33,026 nt of DNA from Candidatus Nitrosopumilus sp. (lineage in GTDB: Archaea > Thermoproteota > Nitrososphaeria > Nitrososphaerales > Nitrosopumilaceae): NCBI GenBank assembly GCA_013911135.1, contig JACERO010000065.1:1-33026 (forward strand). Reading direction: 5' to 3'. The position numbers and the translations under genes are program-made. How positions within the stretch are numbered: position 1 is the first letter of the stretch; every line of letters begins with the position of its first letter. The notes beneath the pieces were generated by a model, which was not told where the DNA came from, did no database searches, and saw nothing but the letters and a program-made list of their open reading frames with translations. This document shows positions 7,722 to 17,025 of the stretch, piece by piece.

Positions 7722-8750
7722 TTATTTTGTAATGATTATTTTCATGGCATTATCACCACTACGTGCATGATCAAATGCTTTTTGAGAATCAACAATTTGG
7801 TATGTATGCGTGATTAGTTGTTTAACATCGATTTTAGAAGATTCAATGAGATCAAGTGCATCAGCAGTATCTTTGTCAGATGCAGCATAACTAGTAACAA
7901 GAGTGATCTCTTTGGAATAGATTTTACTCATATCCAAATCCAATTTTGCTCCTTTTGAAGGAACACCAAACATCATAACTACACCACCTTTACGTACCAT
8001 ATCAATTGCATCCTCAAGTGCATTAAGACTACTAGTTGCAACAATTGCCACATCTACGCCTCTATTCTCAGTATGATCTAAAATCTTTTGTTTTCGGGTC
8101 TCATCCATTGAATTAATTGATTCAGCAATATTGAATTTTTTGGCAAAATCCAATCTAAAATCATTAACATCAAGACAGAATATTTTTGAGAGTTTCTTTA
8201 TCTGAGCCAACATCACATGCATCATTCCTGTAGGACCTACACCAAAAATTGCTGCAGAGTCACCTTTGTAATAACGAAATTTAGTCCATGCCCTCACACA
8301 ACATGCTAGTGGTTCAATCATTGCTGCTTCCTCAAAACTTAGAGAGTCAGAAATTTTTAAAACACCACCATGTGAAACGTTCCAGGCAGGTACAACATAT
8401 TCTTCAGACAAACCACAAGGAGAAAGATTAGTTTCAGAATATTTTTGGCACATTGTTTCATTACCATGAATACACAAATGACAATTATAGCAAGGAACAT
8501 GATGATGAGTAAATACTCTATCACCTTTTTTGAAATTTGTTACATCAGAGCCAACATCTAAAACTACACCTGCTGGTTCATGTCCTAAACGCATAGATGG
8601 TTGTCCATATTGCCCAAAAACTTTTTCCACATCAGAGCCACAAATTCCACAAGCATGCATCTGTACTAAAATATCACCAGACTCTAACGTTGGTTTTTCT
8701 GTTTCATCAACAGAGATTACTGATGGTTCTTTTACAAATACTGTTTTCAT
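7722..8750 (-). CDS. Zinc-dependent medium-chain alcohol dehydrogenase
   Basis: An NAD(P)-dependent sorbitol/threonine-dehydrogenase-like oxidoreductase, 342 aa. The catalytic zinc site is visible as CGICGSD (Cys37) and GHEPAG (His57, Glu58). The structural zinc lobe is complete at Cys87, Cys90, Cys93 and Cys101. The Rossmann fold follows at about residue 170 (FGVGPTGMM), with a cofactor strand ending CLDVND. The Asp there suggests NAD, as known for the family. The substrate is unknown. Its placement just upstream of the LsrF-like aldolase in the same direction suggests consecutive steps on a sugar-phosphate or hydroxyketone, which is inference. Confidence 0.85.
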   Translation of the reverse strand: MKTVFVKEPSVISVDETEKPTLESGDILVQMHACGICGSDVEKVFGQYGQPSMRLGHEPAGVVLDVGSDVTNFKKGDRVFTHHHVPCYNCHLCIHGNETMCQKYSETNLSPCGLSEEYVVPAWNVSHGGVLKISDSLSFEEAAMIEPLACCVRAWTKFRYYKGDSAAIFGVGPTGMMHVMLAQIKKLSKIFCLDVNDFRLDFAKKFNIAESINSMDETRKQKILDHTENRGVDVAIVATSSLNALEDAIDMVRKGGVVMMFGVPSKGAKLDLDMSKIYSKEITLVTSYAASDKDTADALDLIESSKIDVKQLITHTYQIVDSQKAFDHARSGDNAMKIIITK

Positions 8751-8791
8751 GGTAAGATATTGAAATATTGATTATAAGTAGATTAAAAGAA

Positions 8792-9085
8792 TCATACACC
8801 AAGGATCTTCTTGAGCACTACTCTGTAATTAACTTCAGTTTTTTCACTTCCAATTGAAGGTAATGAAAAGACAAGAGTATCTTTTTCAGCTCGAAGTGCT
8901 GTTAATTCATCATTAATTGATGCTGTAATATCATCACTGACTAAAACCAATCCAACATCAGAATCATCTGTCAATCTCTTAATTTCATCCAACGCCTTTT
9001 CGGGTGATTCAGAAATGATACCTGGAACTCCAGCCAATTGGAAACTAGTTACAAATGATTTGCTGCCAACAGTAAAGATTTTCAT
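8792..9085 (-). CDS. atpF: A-type ATP synthase subunit F
   Basis: The small central-stalk subunit of the archaeal A1A0 ATP synthase, 97 aa, the normal length. It has the family order: MKIFTVGSKSFVTSFQLAGV, then a P-E-K-A-L helix, GLVLVSDDI and the closing segment FSLPSIGSEKTEVNYRVVLKKILGV. No other ATP synthase gene is in the window, so it is encoded apart from the main cluster. It is divergent from the gene at 9175. Confidence 0.8.
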   Translation of the reverse strand: MKIFTVGSKSFVTSFQLAGVPGIISESPEKALDEIKRLTDDSDVGLVLVSDDITASINDELTALRAEKDTLVFSLPSIGSEKTEVNYRVVLKKILGV

Positions 9086-9174
9086 AGTTAAAATTTTTGT
9101 CCATTCTAATTTAACCCTTTTTGGGAGGAATTACTTCAGGAAAGATTGATTTAGCTTGAAAAATCAATGAATTC

Positions 9175-9474
9175 ATGGCAGAAATTGATACTCAAAAAGA
9201 AATCTATCTATTCCTTCATGGAAGAATGGATCTGAAAGAAAAAGCAATGAAAGCACTCACTGCAAAAGGATTTGCAGATGACAAAGTCATTATGGCCTTG
9301 CCAAGTAAAGTTGGAAATGTAGGGGACTACATGGCAATGTTATGGATGCCACCAAATCCAGATCACATTAAGATTCAACAAATTACAAAAGTTGAAGAAG
9401 TAGAACCAGAAGGAATGATTGGTCTTTGGAAAGGTGTTTCAAAAGACGATATAGACACTACACCATTAGAATAA
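9175..9474 (+). CDS. Hypothetical protein, 99 aa
   Basis: Not recognised. It is a compact, soluble-looking protein with a strand-helix start (EIYLFLHGRMDLKEKAMKAL), a middle segment MALPSKVGNVGDYMAMLWMPP, and an acidic C-terminus. It has no cysteine pairs and no membrane segment. The codon use and clean reading frame look like a real gene. It is divergent from atpF with a shared 89-base upstream region and ends 2 bases before the convergent gene at 9477. Confidence 0.7.
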   Translation: MAEIDTQKEIYLFLHGRMDLKEKAMKALTAKGFADDKVIMALPSKVGNVGDYMAMLWMPPNPDHIKIQQITKVEEVEPEGMIGLWKGVSKDDIDTTPLE

Positions 9475-9476
9475 GG

Positions 9477-9737
9477 TTAACTAAAACCAGCACCAAAATC
9501 ATTACCTTTTTCTAATATATCACCAGTATCAGAATTTTTTAATTTTCTATAAAGAAGTGTTTCATAAACGAGCTTCATTGCATTTTCATCATCAAGGTTA
9601 CAATCTTCTTTAATTTGGTTTTTGTATTTTTCTAATTTTGTAATATCTTGTTCATCAAGTGAGACATCATCATGAATCATTAGATTTGCAATTTTCTCAA
9701 TTTCAGAATTCTGCTGGGCTTCATCCACAAGTTTCAA
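9477..9737 (-). CDS. Hypothetical acidic helical protein, 86 aa
   Basis: Not recognised. The sequence is mostly helix-forming and rich in Asp, Glu, Lys and Asn, for example QQNSEIEKIANLMIHDDVSL and LEKYKNQIKEDCNLDDENAM, with a short Gly-containing C-terminus (EKGNDFGAGFS). No signal peptide or membrane span. It lies 35 bases downstream of the SWIM protein gene on the same strand and may share its transcript. Confidence 0.6.
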   Translation of the reverse strand: MKLVDEAQQNSEIEKIANLMIHDDVSLDEQDITKLEKYKNQIKEDCNLDDENAMKLVYETLLYRKLKNSDTGDILEKGNDFGAGFS

Positions 9738-9772
9738 TAAAATTTCTAGTTATTAACACATTCGAAGAACAT

Positions 9773-10075
9773 CTACAAATCAGAAAGCAACCCTGAAAGA
9801 AAATCAACATATTCATCATCAGAGAAAATAATTTTTTCAAATTTATTTTCTCTTTGAGCAAGCTCAGCAGATTCCAAGTGATAGCAAGTAGTTTTTCCAT
9901 TTAATTGACCAAAATAAAATCCAGGACAAGTACAATAACTACCATCAGGATCAATCCAGTGCTCTTCACCTTTCCCTACTACTGTCCAAATTTTTCTTTG
10001 ACTGGGCTCAAAAATATGCAGTTTTACACGTCTTTCAGAAACTAATGTTTCAACTCGGTCAAAGTCTTTGTTCAC
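9773..10075 (-). CDS. Stand-alone SWIM zinc finger protein
   Basis: The 100-aa protein carries the SWIM pattern C-x-C...C-x-H: CTCPGFYF at about residues 48-55 and TCYHLE at about 63-68, with a preceding GSY strand (WIDPDGSYCTC). SWIM domains bind DNA or protein. Stand-alone archaeal SWIM proteins have been linked to RecA/RadA paralogue complexes, but no such partner is beside it here. It is divergent from the metallophosphoesterase gene. Confidence 0.75.
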   Translation of the reverse strand: MNKDFDRVETLVSERRVKLHIFEPSQRKIWTVVGKGEEHWIDPDGSYCTCPGFYFGQLNGKTTCYHLESAELAQRENKFEKIIFSDDEYVDFLSGLLSDL

Positions 10076-10109
10076 AAGGATTTAATCACATATCTTTAGT
10101 ATAACTTTG

Positions 10110-10859
10110 ATGCTACAAACTAGAATAATCCCATCAAAGCCTGCATTAATTCTAGAAGGTAAAAAAAAGAACCTCATAGTTACTGATATTCACATAGGAT
10201 TTGAAAATAGTTTAGCGTCAAACGAGATTTTCATAGGCAAAAATTCTACAATAAATGAAACAATTCAAGAATTATCAGAAATCATAGATACAGAAAATCC
10301 GGATTCAATAATCTTGTTAGGAGATATCAAATCAAGCATTAAAAGTATTTCAAGAAATGAATGGGATGAAGTTCCAATGTTTTTTAAAAAAATTAGAGAA
10401 AAATGTGATGTAATACTAGTTCCCGGAAATCATGATGCAAATATTCAGAAATTAGTTCCAGATAATATTTCTATGATTAGTTCAACAGGGATGATAGAAG
10501 AAAATATTTTACTTACACATGGTCACACAATGCCATCAGAAAATTTTTCTCATGTTGACAAAATTATCATGGGCCACATACATCCAGTATTTTTTCAAGA
10601 AGATTCTGTGATAAACGGACAAAGAGTCTGGTTATCAATTAAGACAGAAAAAGAAAATTTTTTCCCAAATAAATCAGGAGAACTAGAAATAATCGTAATT
10701 CCATCATTTAACAAGTACTTTTATGCAACACATAGAAAAAAATACAAAAAATCAATTTCACCAATCATTGATAAAATTAAAACTGTATCTAGTGCAAGAA
10801 TAGTTACACTTGATGGAACAATTATTGGAGATGAATCAATAATTGATCAAGTGATTTGA
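10110..10859 (+). CDS. Archaeal ICC-like metallophosphoesterase
   Basis: A calcineurin-like phosphoesterase of the small archaeal type (often found near Lhr helicases), about 249 aa. Its metal-binding motifs are complete and in order: VTDIHIGFE, LLGDIKSS, VPGNHDAN, LTHGHTMP and MGHIHPVF. The substrate is unknown; a nucleic-acid or nucleotide phosphodiester is usual for the superfamily. I take the ATG at 10110 rather than the TTG just before it. Its stop abuts the end of carB. Confidence 0.85.
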   Translation: MLQTRIIPSKPALILEGKKKNLIVTDIHIGFENSLASNEIFIGKNSTINETIQELSEIIDTENPDSIILLGDIKSSIKSISRNEWDEVPMFFKKIREKCDVILVPGNHDANIQKLVPDNISMISSTGMIEENILLTHGHTMPSENFSHVDKIIMGHIHPVFFQEDSVINGQRVWLSIKTEKENFFPNKSGELEIIVIPSFNKYFYATHRKKYKKSISPIIDKIKTVSSARIVTLDGTIIGDESIIDQVI

Positions 10860-13800
10860 TTATTCAAATTTGTCATAAGGCTCAATTGGTTCTTTAGTAG
10901 TTTCATTATCTTTGAGCCACTCCAAAGTTTTTACAAATGAATCTGCTAATTCAATAGTTGTCAAAACAGGAATTCCCAATTCCAAAGATTTTCGCCTAAT
11001 TTGAAATTCATCATCAAGCATTCCAACATATTTTTCTAAAGTAGTAGTACTTGGAATGTTTATGATAAAATCAATCTTTCGTTCATATAGAAGATCAGAA
11101 ATATTTGGTTTTCGTTCAGGCTCTGAAATTTTATGAGCTATTTCTATTTGACCTATTTTTTCTTCAAAGAATTCTGCAGTATGTTCAGTTGCCAAAATTT
11201 TGAATCCAAGGTGTTTGAGTTTTGCAATAGCTGCAACAAGTTTTTGTTTATTTTGTTCACCGCCAACAGTTACAAGGGCAGTTCCTTTATCAGGTAAATG
11301 ATAACCAACTGAAATCAAACCTTTTGATAGTGCATCATGGAAACTATTTCCGAAACAGGCAGCCTCACCAGTGGATTGCATCTCAACTCCTAATGTAATA
11401 TCTGCACCTTGTAGTTGCATAAAGGAAAATTGTGGAACTTTGATTCCATAGTTGTGAATCTTTTGCCACTTGTTTTCAGGTATTTTAGGCAGAGGTTTAT
11501 CCAAAATAGCCTTTGATGCAAGAGAAATTAGATTCATTTTAACAAGTTTTGAAACAAATGGCATAGAACGTGACGCTCTAATGTTTAGCTCAATTACATA
11601 GACATGATCATCATGAACCAAGTATTGGAGGTTAAACGGACCTTTGACATTAAAGGTAAGAGCAATCTTTTTTGTATATTCATTAATGGTCTCAATGATT
11701 TTGTTACTTAATCTCCATGGTGGGATACACATCATAGCATCTCCTGAGTGAACACCAGCACTATCAATGTGCTCAAGAATTGCACCAATGATTACTTGTT
11801 CTCCATTACTGATTCCATCAACATCCACTTCAAGGGAGTTTAACATGAATTTTGAAATTACAACAGGGTGATCAGGTGAAACATCAGCTGCTGCCTTGAC
11901 ATACATCTTTAGTTCTGTTTGAGACCAAACAACTTTCATGGCAGCACCAGAAAGAACATAAGATGGCCTTACAATTACTGGAAATTCAACTTCTTGTGCA
12001 AAGTTTTTGGCTTCATTAAGATTTGAGAATGCTTGCCAACGTGGTTGCTGTATGTGTAGTTTATCAAGCTCTGCACTAAACTTTGAACGATTTTCTGCCC
12101 TATCAACATCAGATGCACTAGTTCCCAAAATATTTACACCGTGTTTAGCAAGACCAGGAGTTAGATTATTTGCAGTCTGTCCTCCAACACAAGTAATTAT
12201 TCCTTTAGGATGTTCAAATTCAGTAATATCTAAAATTCTTTCTTGAGTTAATTCTTCAAAGTATAATCGTGTACAAATATCATAATCAGTAGATACTGTT
12301 TCGGGATTACAGTTTACTACAGAGATATTTTTTTCACCGTTTTCTTGTAGACCCCAAACCATATTGACAGTGCCCCAATCAAATTCTACGCTACTTCCAA
12401 TTCTATAGGGTCCAGCTCCTAGTACAACAATTCCTTTTTCATCAGATGGAATCTCAATGTCATGAGAATGACCACCATATGTGAGATATAGATAGTTTGT
12501 AACTGCAGGCCATTCTGCTGCAAGCGTGTCAATCTGCTTTACAGAGGGTAAAACACCCAATTTCTTGCGTAAATCACGCACTTCATCAGGTGTTTTGCCT
12601 TTAACACGAGCAATTTGCTTATCTGAAAAACCCATTTTTTTGGCTTCCCAAAGGAGGGATTCTCCTAGTTCAGAGTCTTTTAATTTTGATTCAATATTTA
12701 CAATATTTTTTATCTTTTCAATAAACCAAGGATCAATTGTAGAGAGTTTGTAAATTCGCTCAACTGAAATTCCCATCTTTAATGCAATTGCGACATTGTA
12801 CAAAATATGATCATCATGATAAGTAAGTTTATTTTCAATTTCTTCTTCGTTGTAGGTTTTTCCATTAACACGATTAAGAACTAGACCATCGTTTCCAATG
12901 TCTAGCATTCGAATTGATTTTTGAAGTGATTCCTCAAAAGTTCTACCTACTGCCATTACTTCTCCTACTGATTTCATTGCGGGTCCAAGTTTTCTATTCA
13001 CAAGTTCAAACTTTTCAAAATCCCATCGAGGATGTTTACATACAATATAATCAAGTGATGGCTCAAAACATGCAGTAGTACTTTTTGTAATTCTATTTAC
13101 TAGTTCTGATAAATTATAACCCAATCCAATTTTTGCAGACATGTATGCTAGTGGATACCCTGTTGCTTTACTTGCAAGAGCAGAAGAACGTGAAAGTCTT
13201 GGATTTATTTCAATTGCAACATATCTGTCAGAGTTTGGTTCAAGTGCATATTGAATATTGCATTCACCAACAATTCCCACATGTTTGGTTGCACGTAATG
13301 CTGCAGAACGCAACATATGATATTCATGATTATCAATTGTTTGTGATGGAGCAACTACAATATTATCACCAGTGTGAGCTTTCATAGAAAGAACATTTTC
13401 CATGTTACAAACAATGATATTATTTCCATCATAATCCTGCATTACTTCATACTCGATTTGTTTCCAGTGTTCAATGTATTCTTCAATTAGGACTTGGCCA
13501 ACAATACTTGCTCTGAAACCTCGCTCAACAATCTCATGAAGTTCAATTTCATTATAGGCAACGCCACCACCTCGTCCACCCAGAGTATATGCAACACGAA
13601 TTATTACAGGATATGATAATTCTTCAGCTGCTTTTTTAGCATCATCAAAGTTAGTCACGGTTTTGCTTCTCAAAACAGGAACTCCTAATTCATTCATTGA
13701 ATCCTTAAAGAGTTGCCTATCCTCAGTTTTCTGGATTCCTTTAATTGAGGTTCCAAGTACGTTAACACCATATTTTTGAAGTATACCAGATTCATCTAAC

Positions 13801-14102
13801 TTAACCCCACAATTAAGAGCAGTTTGTCCACCATATGCCAACATAATTCCATCTGGTCTTTCTTTTTCGATAATTGATTTTACATACTCTGGGTTTACTG
13901 GAAGTAGATACACTTGATCTGCAAATCTAGTATCTGTTTGGATTGTTGCAATGTTTGGGTTGATTAAAACACTTTTCAATCCATCTTCATGTATTGCTTT
14001 GAGGCATTGACTTCCAGAGTAATCAAATTCACCAGCTTCGCCAATTTTAATGGCCCCACTTCCCAATACAAGAATTTTCTTTAAGGATTCATTCTTTGGC
14101 AT
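10860..14102 (-). CDS. carB: Carbamoyl-phosphate synthase large subunit
   Basis: Makes carbamoyl phosphate for pyrimidines and arginine from bicarbonate, ammonia and two ATP. The 1,080-aa protein is full length. The first ATP-grasp half begins at LGSGAIKIGEAGEFDYSGSQ, with EINPRLSRSSALASKATGYP as a metal/ATP motif. The oligomerisation region follows. The second half begins at VLGAGPYRIGSSVEFDW, with ELNIRASRSMPFVSK. The C-terminal MGS-like allosteric domain runs from about residue 935 (GTALVTVGGEQNK). It lies 4 bases downstream of carA. No frameshift occurs across 3.2 kb, which matters for judging base quality elsewhere in the window. Confidence 0.97.
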   Translation of the reverse strand: MPKNESLKKILVLGSGAIKIGEAGEFDYSGSQCLKAIHEDGLKSVLINPNIATIQTDTRFADQVYLLPVNPEYVKSIIEKERPDGIMLAYGGQTALNCGVKLDESGILQKYGVNVLGTSIKGIQKTEDRQLFKDSMNELGVPVLRSKTVTNFDDAKKAAEELSYPVIIRVAYTLGGRGGGVAYNEIELHEIVERGFRASIVGQVLIEEYIEHWKQIEYEVMQDYDGNNIIVCNMENVLSMKAHTGDNIVVAPSQTIDNHEYHMLRSAALRATKHVGIVGECNIQYALEPNSDRYVAIEINPRLSRSSALASKATGYPLAYMSAKIGLGYNLSELVNRITKSTTACFEPSLDYIVCKHPRWDFEKFELVNRKLGPAMKSVGEVMAVGRTFEESLQKSIRMLDIGNDGLVLNRVNGKTYNEEEIENKLTYHDDHILYNVAIALKMGISVERIYKLSTIDPWFIEKIKNIVNIESKLKDSELGESLLWEAKKMGFSDKQIARVKGKTPDEVRDLRKKLGVLPSVKQIDTLAAEWPAVTNYLYLTYGGHSHDIEIPSDEKGIVVLGAGPYRIGSSVEFDWGTVNMVWGLQENGEKNISVVNCNPETVSTDYDICTRLYFEELTQERILDITEFEHPKGIITCVGGQTANNLTPGLAKHGVNILGTSASDVDRAENRSKFSAELDKLHIQQPRWQAFSNLNEAKNFAQEVEFPVIVRPSYVLSGAAMKVVWSQTELKMYVKAAADVSPDHPVVISKFMLNSLEVDVDGISNGEQVIIGAILEHIDSAGVHSGDAMMCIPPWRLSNKIIETINEYTKKIALTFNVKGPFNLQYLVHDDHVYVIELNIRASRSMPFVSKLVKMNLISLASKAILDKPLPKIPENKWQKIHNYGIKVPQFSFMQLQGADITLGVEMQSTGEAACFGNSFHDALSKGLISVGYHLPDKGTALVTVGGEQNKQKLVAAIAKLKHLGFKILATEHTAEFFEEKIGQIEIAHKISEPERKPNISDLLYERKIDFIINIPSTTTLEKYVGMLDDEFQIRRKSLELGIPVLTTIELADSFVKTLEWLKDNETTKEPIEPYDKFE

Positions 14103-14106
14103 TTGT

Positions 14107-15258
14107 TCATTTCTCCATAAGATGTTTTAGCTCTTCAAAGACAAACTTGCAATCAAAAGGACCTGGTGAAGCCTCTGGATGAAACTGTACTGCAATACAA
14201 TTTTGTTTTTTGTGTTTTATTCCTTCAACTGTTTTGTCGTCTGCATTTGTAAACCATAAATTAAAATCAGATTTTTCTAAAGACTCAGGAGTAATTCCAT
14301 ATCCATGATTCTGACTAGTAACATAGACTTGATTATTTTCTAAATTGACACAAGGTTTGTTTTGTCCTCGATGTCCATACTTTAGTTTGTAAGTTTCAGT
14401 ATTTCCTGCAATTCCAATAATTTGTGCACCTAAACAAATTCCCAATGTGGGAATATTGTTTTCGATTAATTTTTTAGCAGTATCAATTGTATCAGGACAT
14501 TTTTGTGGATCACCAGGACCACTACTAAGTACAACCCCTTTAGGATGGTAAGACATTATTTTCTCATATGTAGTATCCCAAGGAACCAAAATTGCTTTGT
14601 AACCAAGTTCACGAACATTTCTTAAAATTGCATTTTTTGCACCAGTATCAATTACAACAACGGATTTATCATCATCACCATAAACTTGTTCTTGTTTTGT
14701 AGATACTATATCCATGAATTGCTCAGAGTCATAATGAACCGCTGATGCAAGTTCTTTTTTGACTTGCTCAACATCAATTTCAGAATCAGATATCACAAGA
14801 GCAGCCATCATAACACCTCCTGTCCTGAGTTTCTTTGTTAATTCACGAGTATCAATTCCAGATATTCCAGGTACCTTTTCGTTGTACATCCACTCATCAA
14901 GAGTCATTGAGAGATTCCAATGACTGGCAGTTAGAGATAACTCATGAACCACCAAACCGCGAATTTGTATTTTATCGGATTCAAAGAATTTTGGGATACC
15001 ATCATCGTCCTTGATTGAAGGATCAGGAACTCCATAATTTCCAACTAGAGGATACGTGAGTGTAAGAATTTGACCATTATATGATGGATCAGTTAGAGCT
15101 TCCGGGTATCCAACCATCCCAGTGTTAAAGACAATTTCACCAAAAACAGTTGTAGAATAACCAAAACCTTGACCATCAAGAACAATACCATCATCAAAAA
15201 CCAGCTTTCCAAACTTGTTTGCGTGTTTTGATTTTTTGGTAGTTATTGTTACCCTCGT
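14107..15258 (-). CDS. carA: Carbamoyl-phosphate synthase small (glutaminase) subunit; start unclear
   Basis: Supplies ammonia from glutamine to CarB. The amidotransferase domain is intact: LSSGPGDPQ, GICLGAQIIG with the nucleophile Cys, SQNHGYG, and FHPEASPGPFD with the His-Glu pair. The first ATG in frame (15115-15117) falls inside the conserved N-terminal domain (NTGMVGYPEALTDPSYN), so it cannot be the natural start. Open reading continues upstream as KFGKLVFDDGIVLDGQGFGY and further to RVTITTKKS, back to a stop at 15280-15282. No ATG, GTG or TTG occurs in that stretch. I end the feature at an ACG codon (15256-15258) as a best guess; ATT codons lie a little further upstream. An AT-rich box (CTTAAATTAATATT) lies just upstream. 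Confidence 0.85.
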   Translation of the reverse strand, partial: TRVTITTKKSKHANKFGKLVFDDGIVLDGQGFGYSTTVFGEIVFNTGMVGYPEALTDPSYNGQILTLTYPLVGNYGVPDPSIKDDDGIPKFFESDKIQIRGLVVHELSLTASHWNLSMTLDEWMYNEKVPGISGIDTRELTKKLRTGGVMMAALVISDSEIDVEQVKKELASAVHYDSEQFMDIVSTKQEQVYGDDDKSVVVIDTGAKNAILRNVRELGYKAILVPWDTTYEKIMSYHPKGVVLSSGPGDPQKCPDTIDTAKKLIENNIPTLGICLGAQIIGIAGNTETYKLKYGHRGQNKPCVNLENNQVYVTSQNHGYGITPESLEKSDFNLWFTNADDKTVEGIKHKKQNCIAVQFHPEASPGPFDCKFVFEELKHLMEK

Positions 15259-15337
15259 TGAGTCCGAATGAATATTAATTTAAGTTTTTGTTCGGAAAAG
15301 AAATGGAAAAGTATTGATCGCAATAAAATTTGTCTGA

Positions 15338-16531
15338 TCAGAGTGCTTTGAACTCTTCGCTCCATTTGTGATAAGCACGAATCATTTCAGTAGAAACACT
15401 TGGTTTTCTTCTTGTCATGATATTCTTAAAATCAGAAGTGGTAAGTTCTCTCGGTTGTACAGGTGTTTCACCCTCTATTGGTTCATGATAATCTGGAGAA
15501 TTAAATATTTCATGTACTGTTTTAATTTGTGCGGCTTGACAGACATCTTTAATATCACTTGCACTATATCCATCAAACAGTTTTGCCAAGTCAGCAGGGT
15601 TTACTTTGAAATCTTTTCTTAATGGAGCAGTATATTCCTCAAATAGGTGTTGTCTGGCTTCTTGTGATGGTAGTGAAACGTAAATTCTCTTTTGAAATCG
15701 TCGTAAGAAAGGCCAATCAAGACTCCATGGTTTGTTTGTTGCTCCAATTACATAGAGCATCAAATCTTTTCCTTTACCATTAACACCATCCATCTCAGTT
15801 AGAAATTGGTTTTTGGTTCTTACTTCTCCACCAACTTCACTAGTTCTGGAACCCAATAAAGAATCAACTTCATCTACAAACAAAATAACAGGTTTGCCTT
15901 CTTTTTCAGCATATTGTCTTGCCATAGTAAATAATTTTGAAACATTCTTTTCTGCTTCACCTAACCATTTACTCATCATAGATGATGCATCGACATTGAT
16001 AAAATAACCATCCATCTCATTTGCAGTAGCTGCTGCTAGCATTGTTTTTCCAGTACCTGGTGGTCCGTATAGTAGCATTCCTTTTGGCCATCCAAGAGGA
16101 AACAAGTCAGGTCTTTTAGCAGGATATATGATTGATTCACGTAATGCACTTTTAGCATCCTCCAAACCAATTACTTGTGCCCATGTAACATCAGGTTTTT
16201 CTTTCATCACAAGGTCTTCAAAGTCATTTTCTGCTTCTTGTCTTTGTACAGATGCCTTTTGATCTTTAGATGATGCTTTTGGATCAACTGCAGGTTCTAC
16301 TCCATGAGCCTGTTGTAATGCATTAATTCGATTATGATAAGAGTTACATCTTTCTTTGTAAATTTGGTTTAGTTTGCTTTGAGGGTATAGTTGTAATAGT
16401 TTTACAAGTGCATCAATTGCATGCTGATAGTGTGAAATTGCCATACCACGAGCACCTTGAGAATCATATTTGATTGCCTCTGAGGCATATTTACTAGCAG
16501 TATTTTCTAATTCTTGTGGGGCTAAACTCAT
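15338..16531 (-). CDS. cdvC: Vps4-like AAA ATPase CdvC
   Basis: The ATPase that remodels or disassembles ESCRT-III filaments in archaeal cell division. The 397-aa protein has an N-terminal MIT domain (about residues 5-77, three helices), a linker, and one AAA module. Walker A is GPPGTGKT at residues 156-163, Walker B is ILFVDEVDS at about 216-224, and the sensor/Arg-finger region has ATNKPWSLDWPFLRRF. A Vps4-type C-terminus follows. It is the last gene of a three-gene minus-strand operon with an ESCRT-III-like protein and an unknown partner. Confidence 0.93.
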   Translation of the reverse strand: MSLAPQELENTASKYASEAIKYDSQGARGMAISHYQHAIDALVKLLQLYPQSKLNQIYKERCNSYHNRINALQQAHGVEPAVDPKASSKDQKASVQRQEAENDFEDLVMKEKPDVTWAQVIGLEDAKSALRESIIYPAKRPDLFPLGWPKGMLLYGPPGTGKTMLAAATANEMDGYFINVDASSMMSKWLGEAEKNVSKLFTMARQYAEKEGKPVILFVDEVDSLLGSRTSEVGGEVRTKNQFLTEMDGVNGKGKDLMLYVIGATNKPWSLDWPFLRRFQKRIYVSLPSQEARQHLFEEYTAPLRKDFKVNPADLAKLFDGYSASDIKDVCQAAQIKTVHEIFNSPDYHEPIEGETPVQPRELTTSDFKNIMTRRKPSVSTEMIRAYHKWSEEFKAL

Positions 16532-16536
16532 CGTAA

Positions 16537-17025
16537 TTACCTACGCATATGTCCTTGAGAATTTTGTTGGTATTTAGTGGTGTTAAGCTCTGTGGCAAAA
16601 TTGGTTAAATTAATTGCACTTGTCTCAGCCTCAGAATAATCAGGTCCATCACGATATCTCTTTTTGAAATCAGATTTCTCAGAGATGTGCACATGCATGT
16701 CTTTTACTTTGTTGATAGAGTCTTCAGCTGAAATTATCAATTCAGAGATTTCATCATCTAAATTATCTAGTGAATGAGCAGTATCAGAGATAATTGATAC
16801 AAAGTGCTTTAGAATTGAGTGTGTCTCTTTTTTGTCATCATACTTGCATAGCATAAAATCAGCAATTCCAACAATTTTGTCTAAATCTTGCAGTTCCTCT
16901 AGTGTGAGTTTATCTATTTTATCAGAAGATTTAGTCTCTGATAGTTTTTTGTCAATTTTTGAAGAGAGTGATCTTATACGTTCAATATCTTTTGAAAAGT
17001 TCCGTTTAGAATTTAGTGCTATCAA
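16537..17025 (-). CDS. Unknown helical protein between ESCRT-III-like gene and cdvC
   Basis: A 162-aa protein of unknown family. It is nearly all predicted helix with heptad-like spacing (IERIRSLSSKIDKKLSETK; LDNLDDEISELIISAEDSI). A short basic and polar tail (about residues 120-162) includes FKKRYRDGPDYSEAE and ends QNSQGHMRR. No membrane span. It starts at a TTG that overlaps the preceding stop in TTGA (17022-17025), and it ends 5 bases before the cdvC coding region. This tight packing implies joint translation and a role with the Cdv machinery, for instance as a divergent ESCRT-III-like or adaptor protein. That role is inferred from position only. Confidence 0.7.
   Translation of the reverse strand: MIALNSKRNFSKDIERIRSLSSKIDKKLSETKSSDKIDKLTLEELQDLDKIVGIADFMLCKYDDKKETHSILKHFVSIISDTAHSLDNLDDEISELIISAEDSINKVKDMHVHISEKSDFKKRYRDGPDYSEAETSAINLTNFATELNTTKYQQNSQGHMRR

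Noticed and set aside
12007-13387. Plus-strand open frames over carB
   Set aside because: Shadows of carB; composition reflects antisense codons of a conserved protein.
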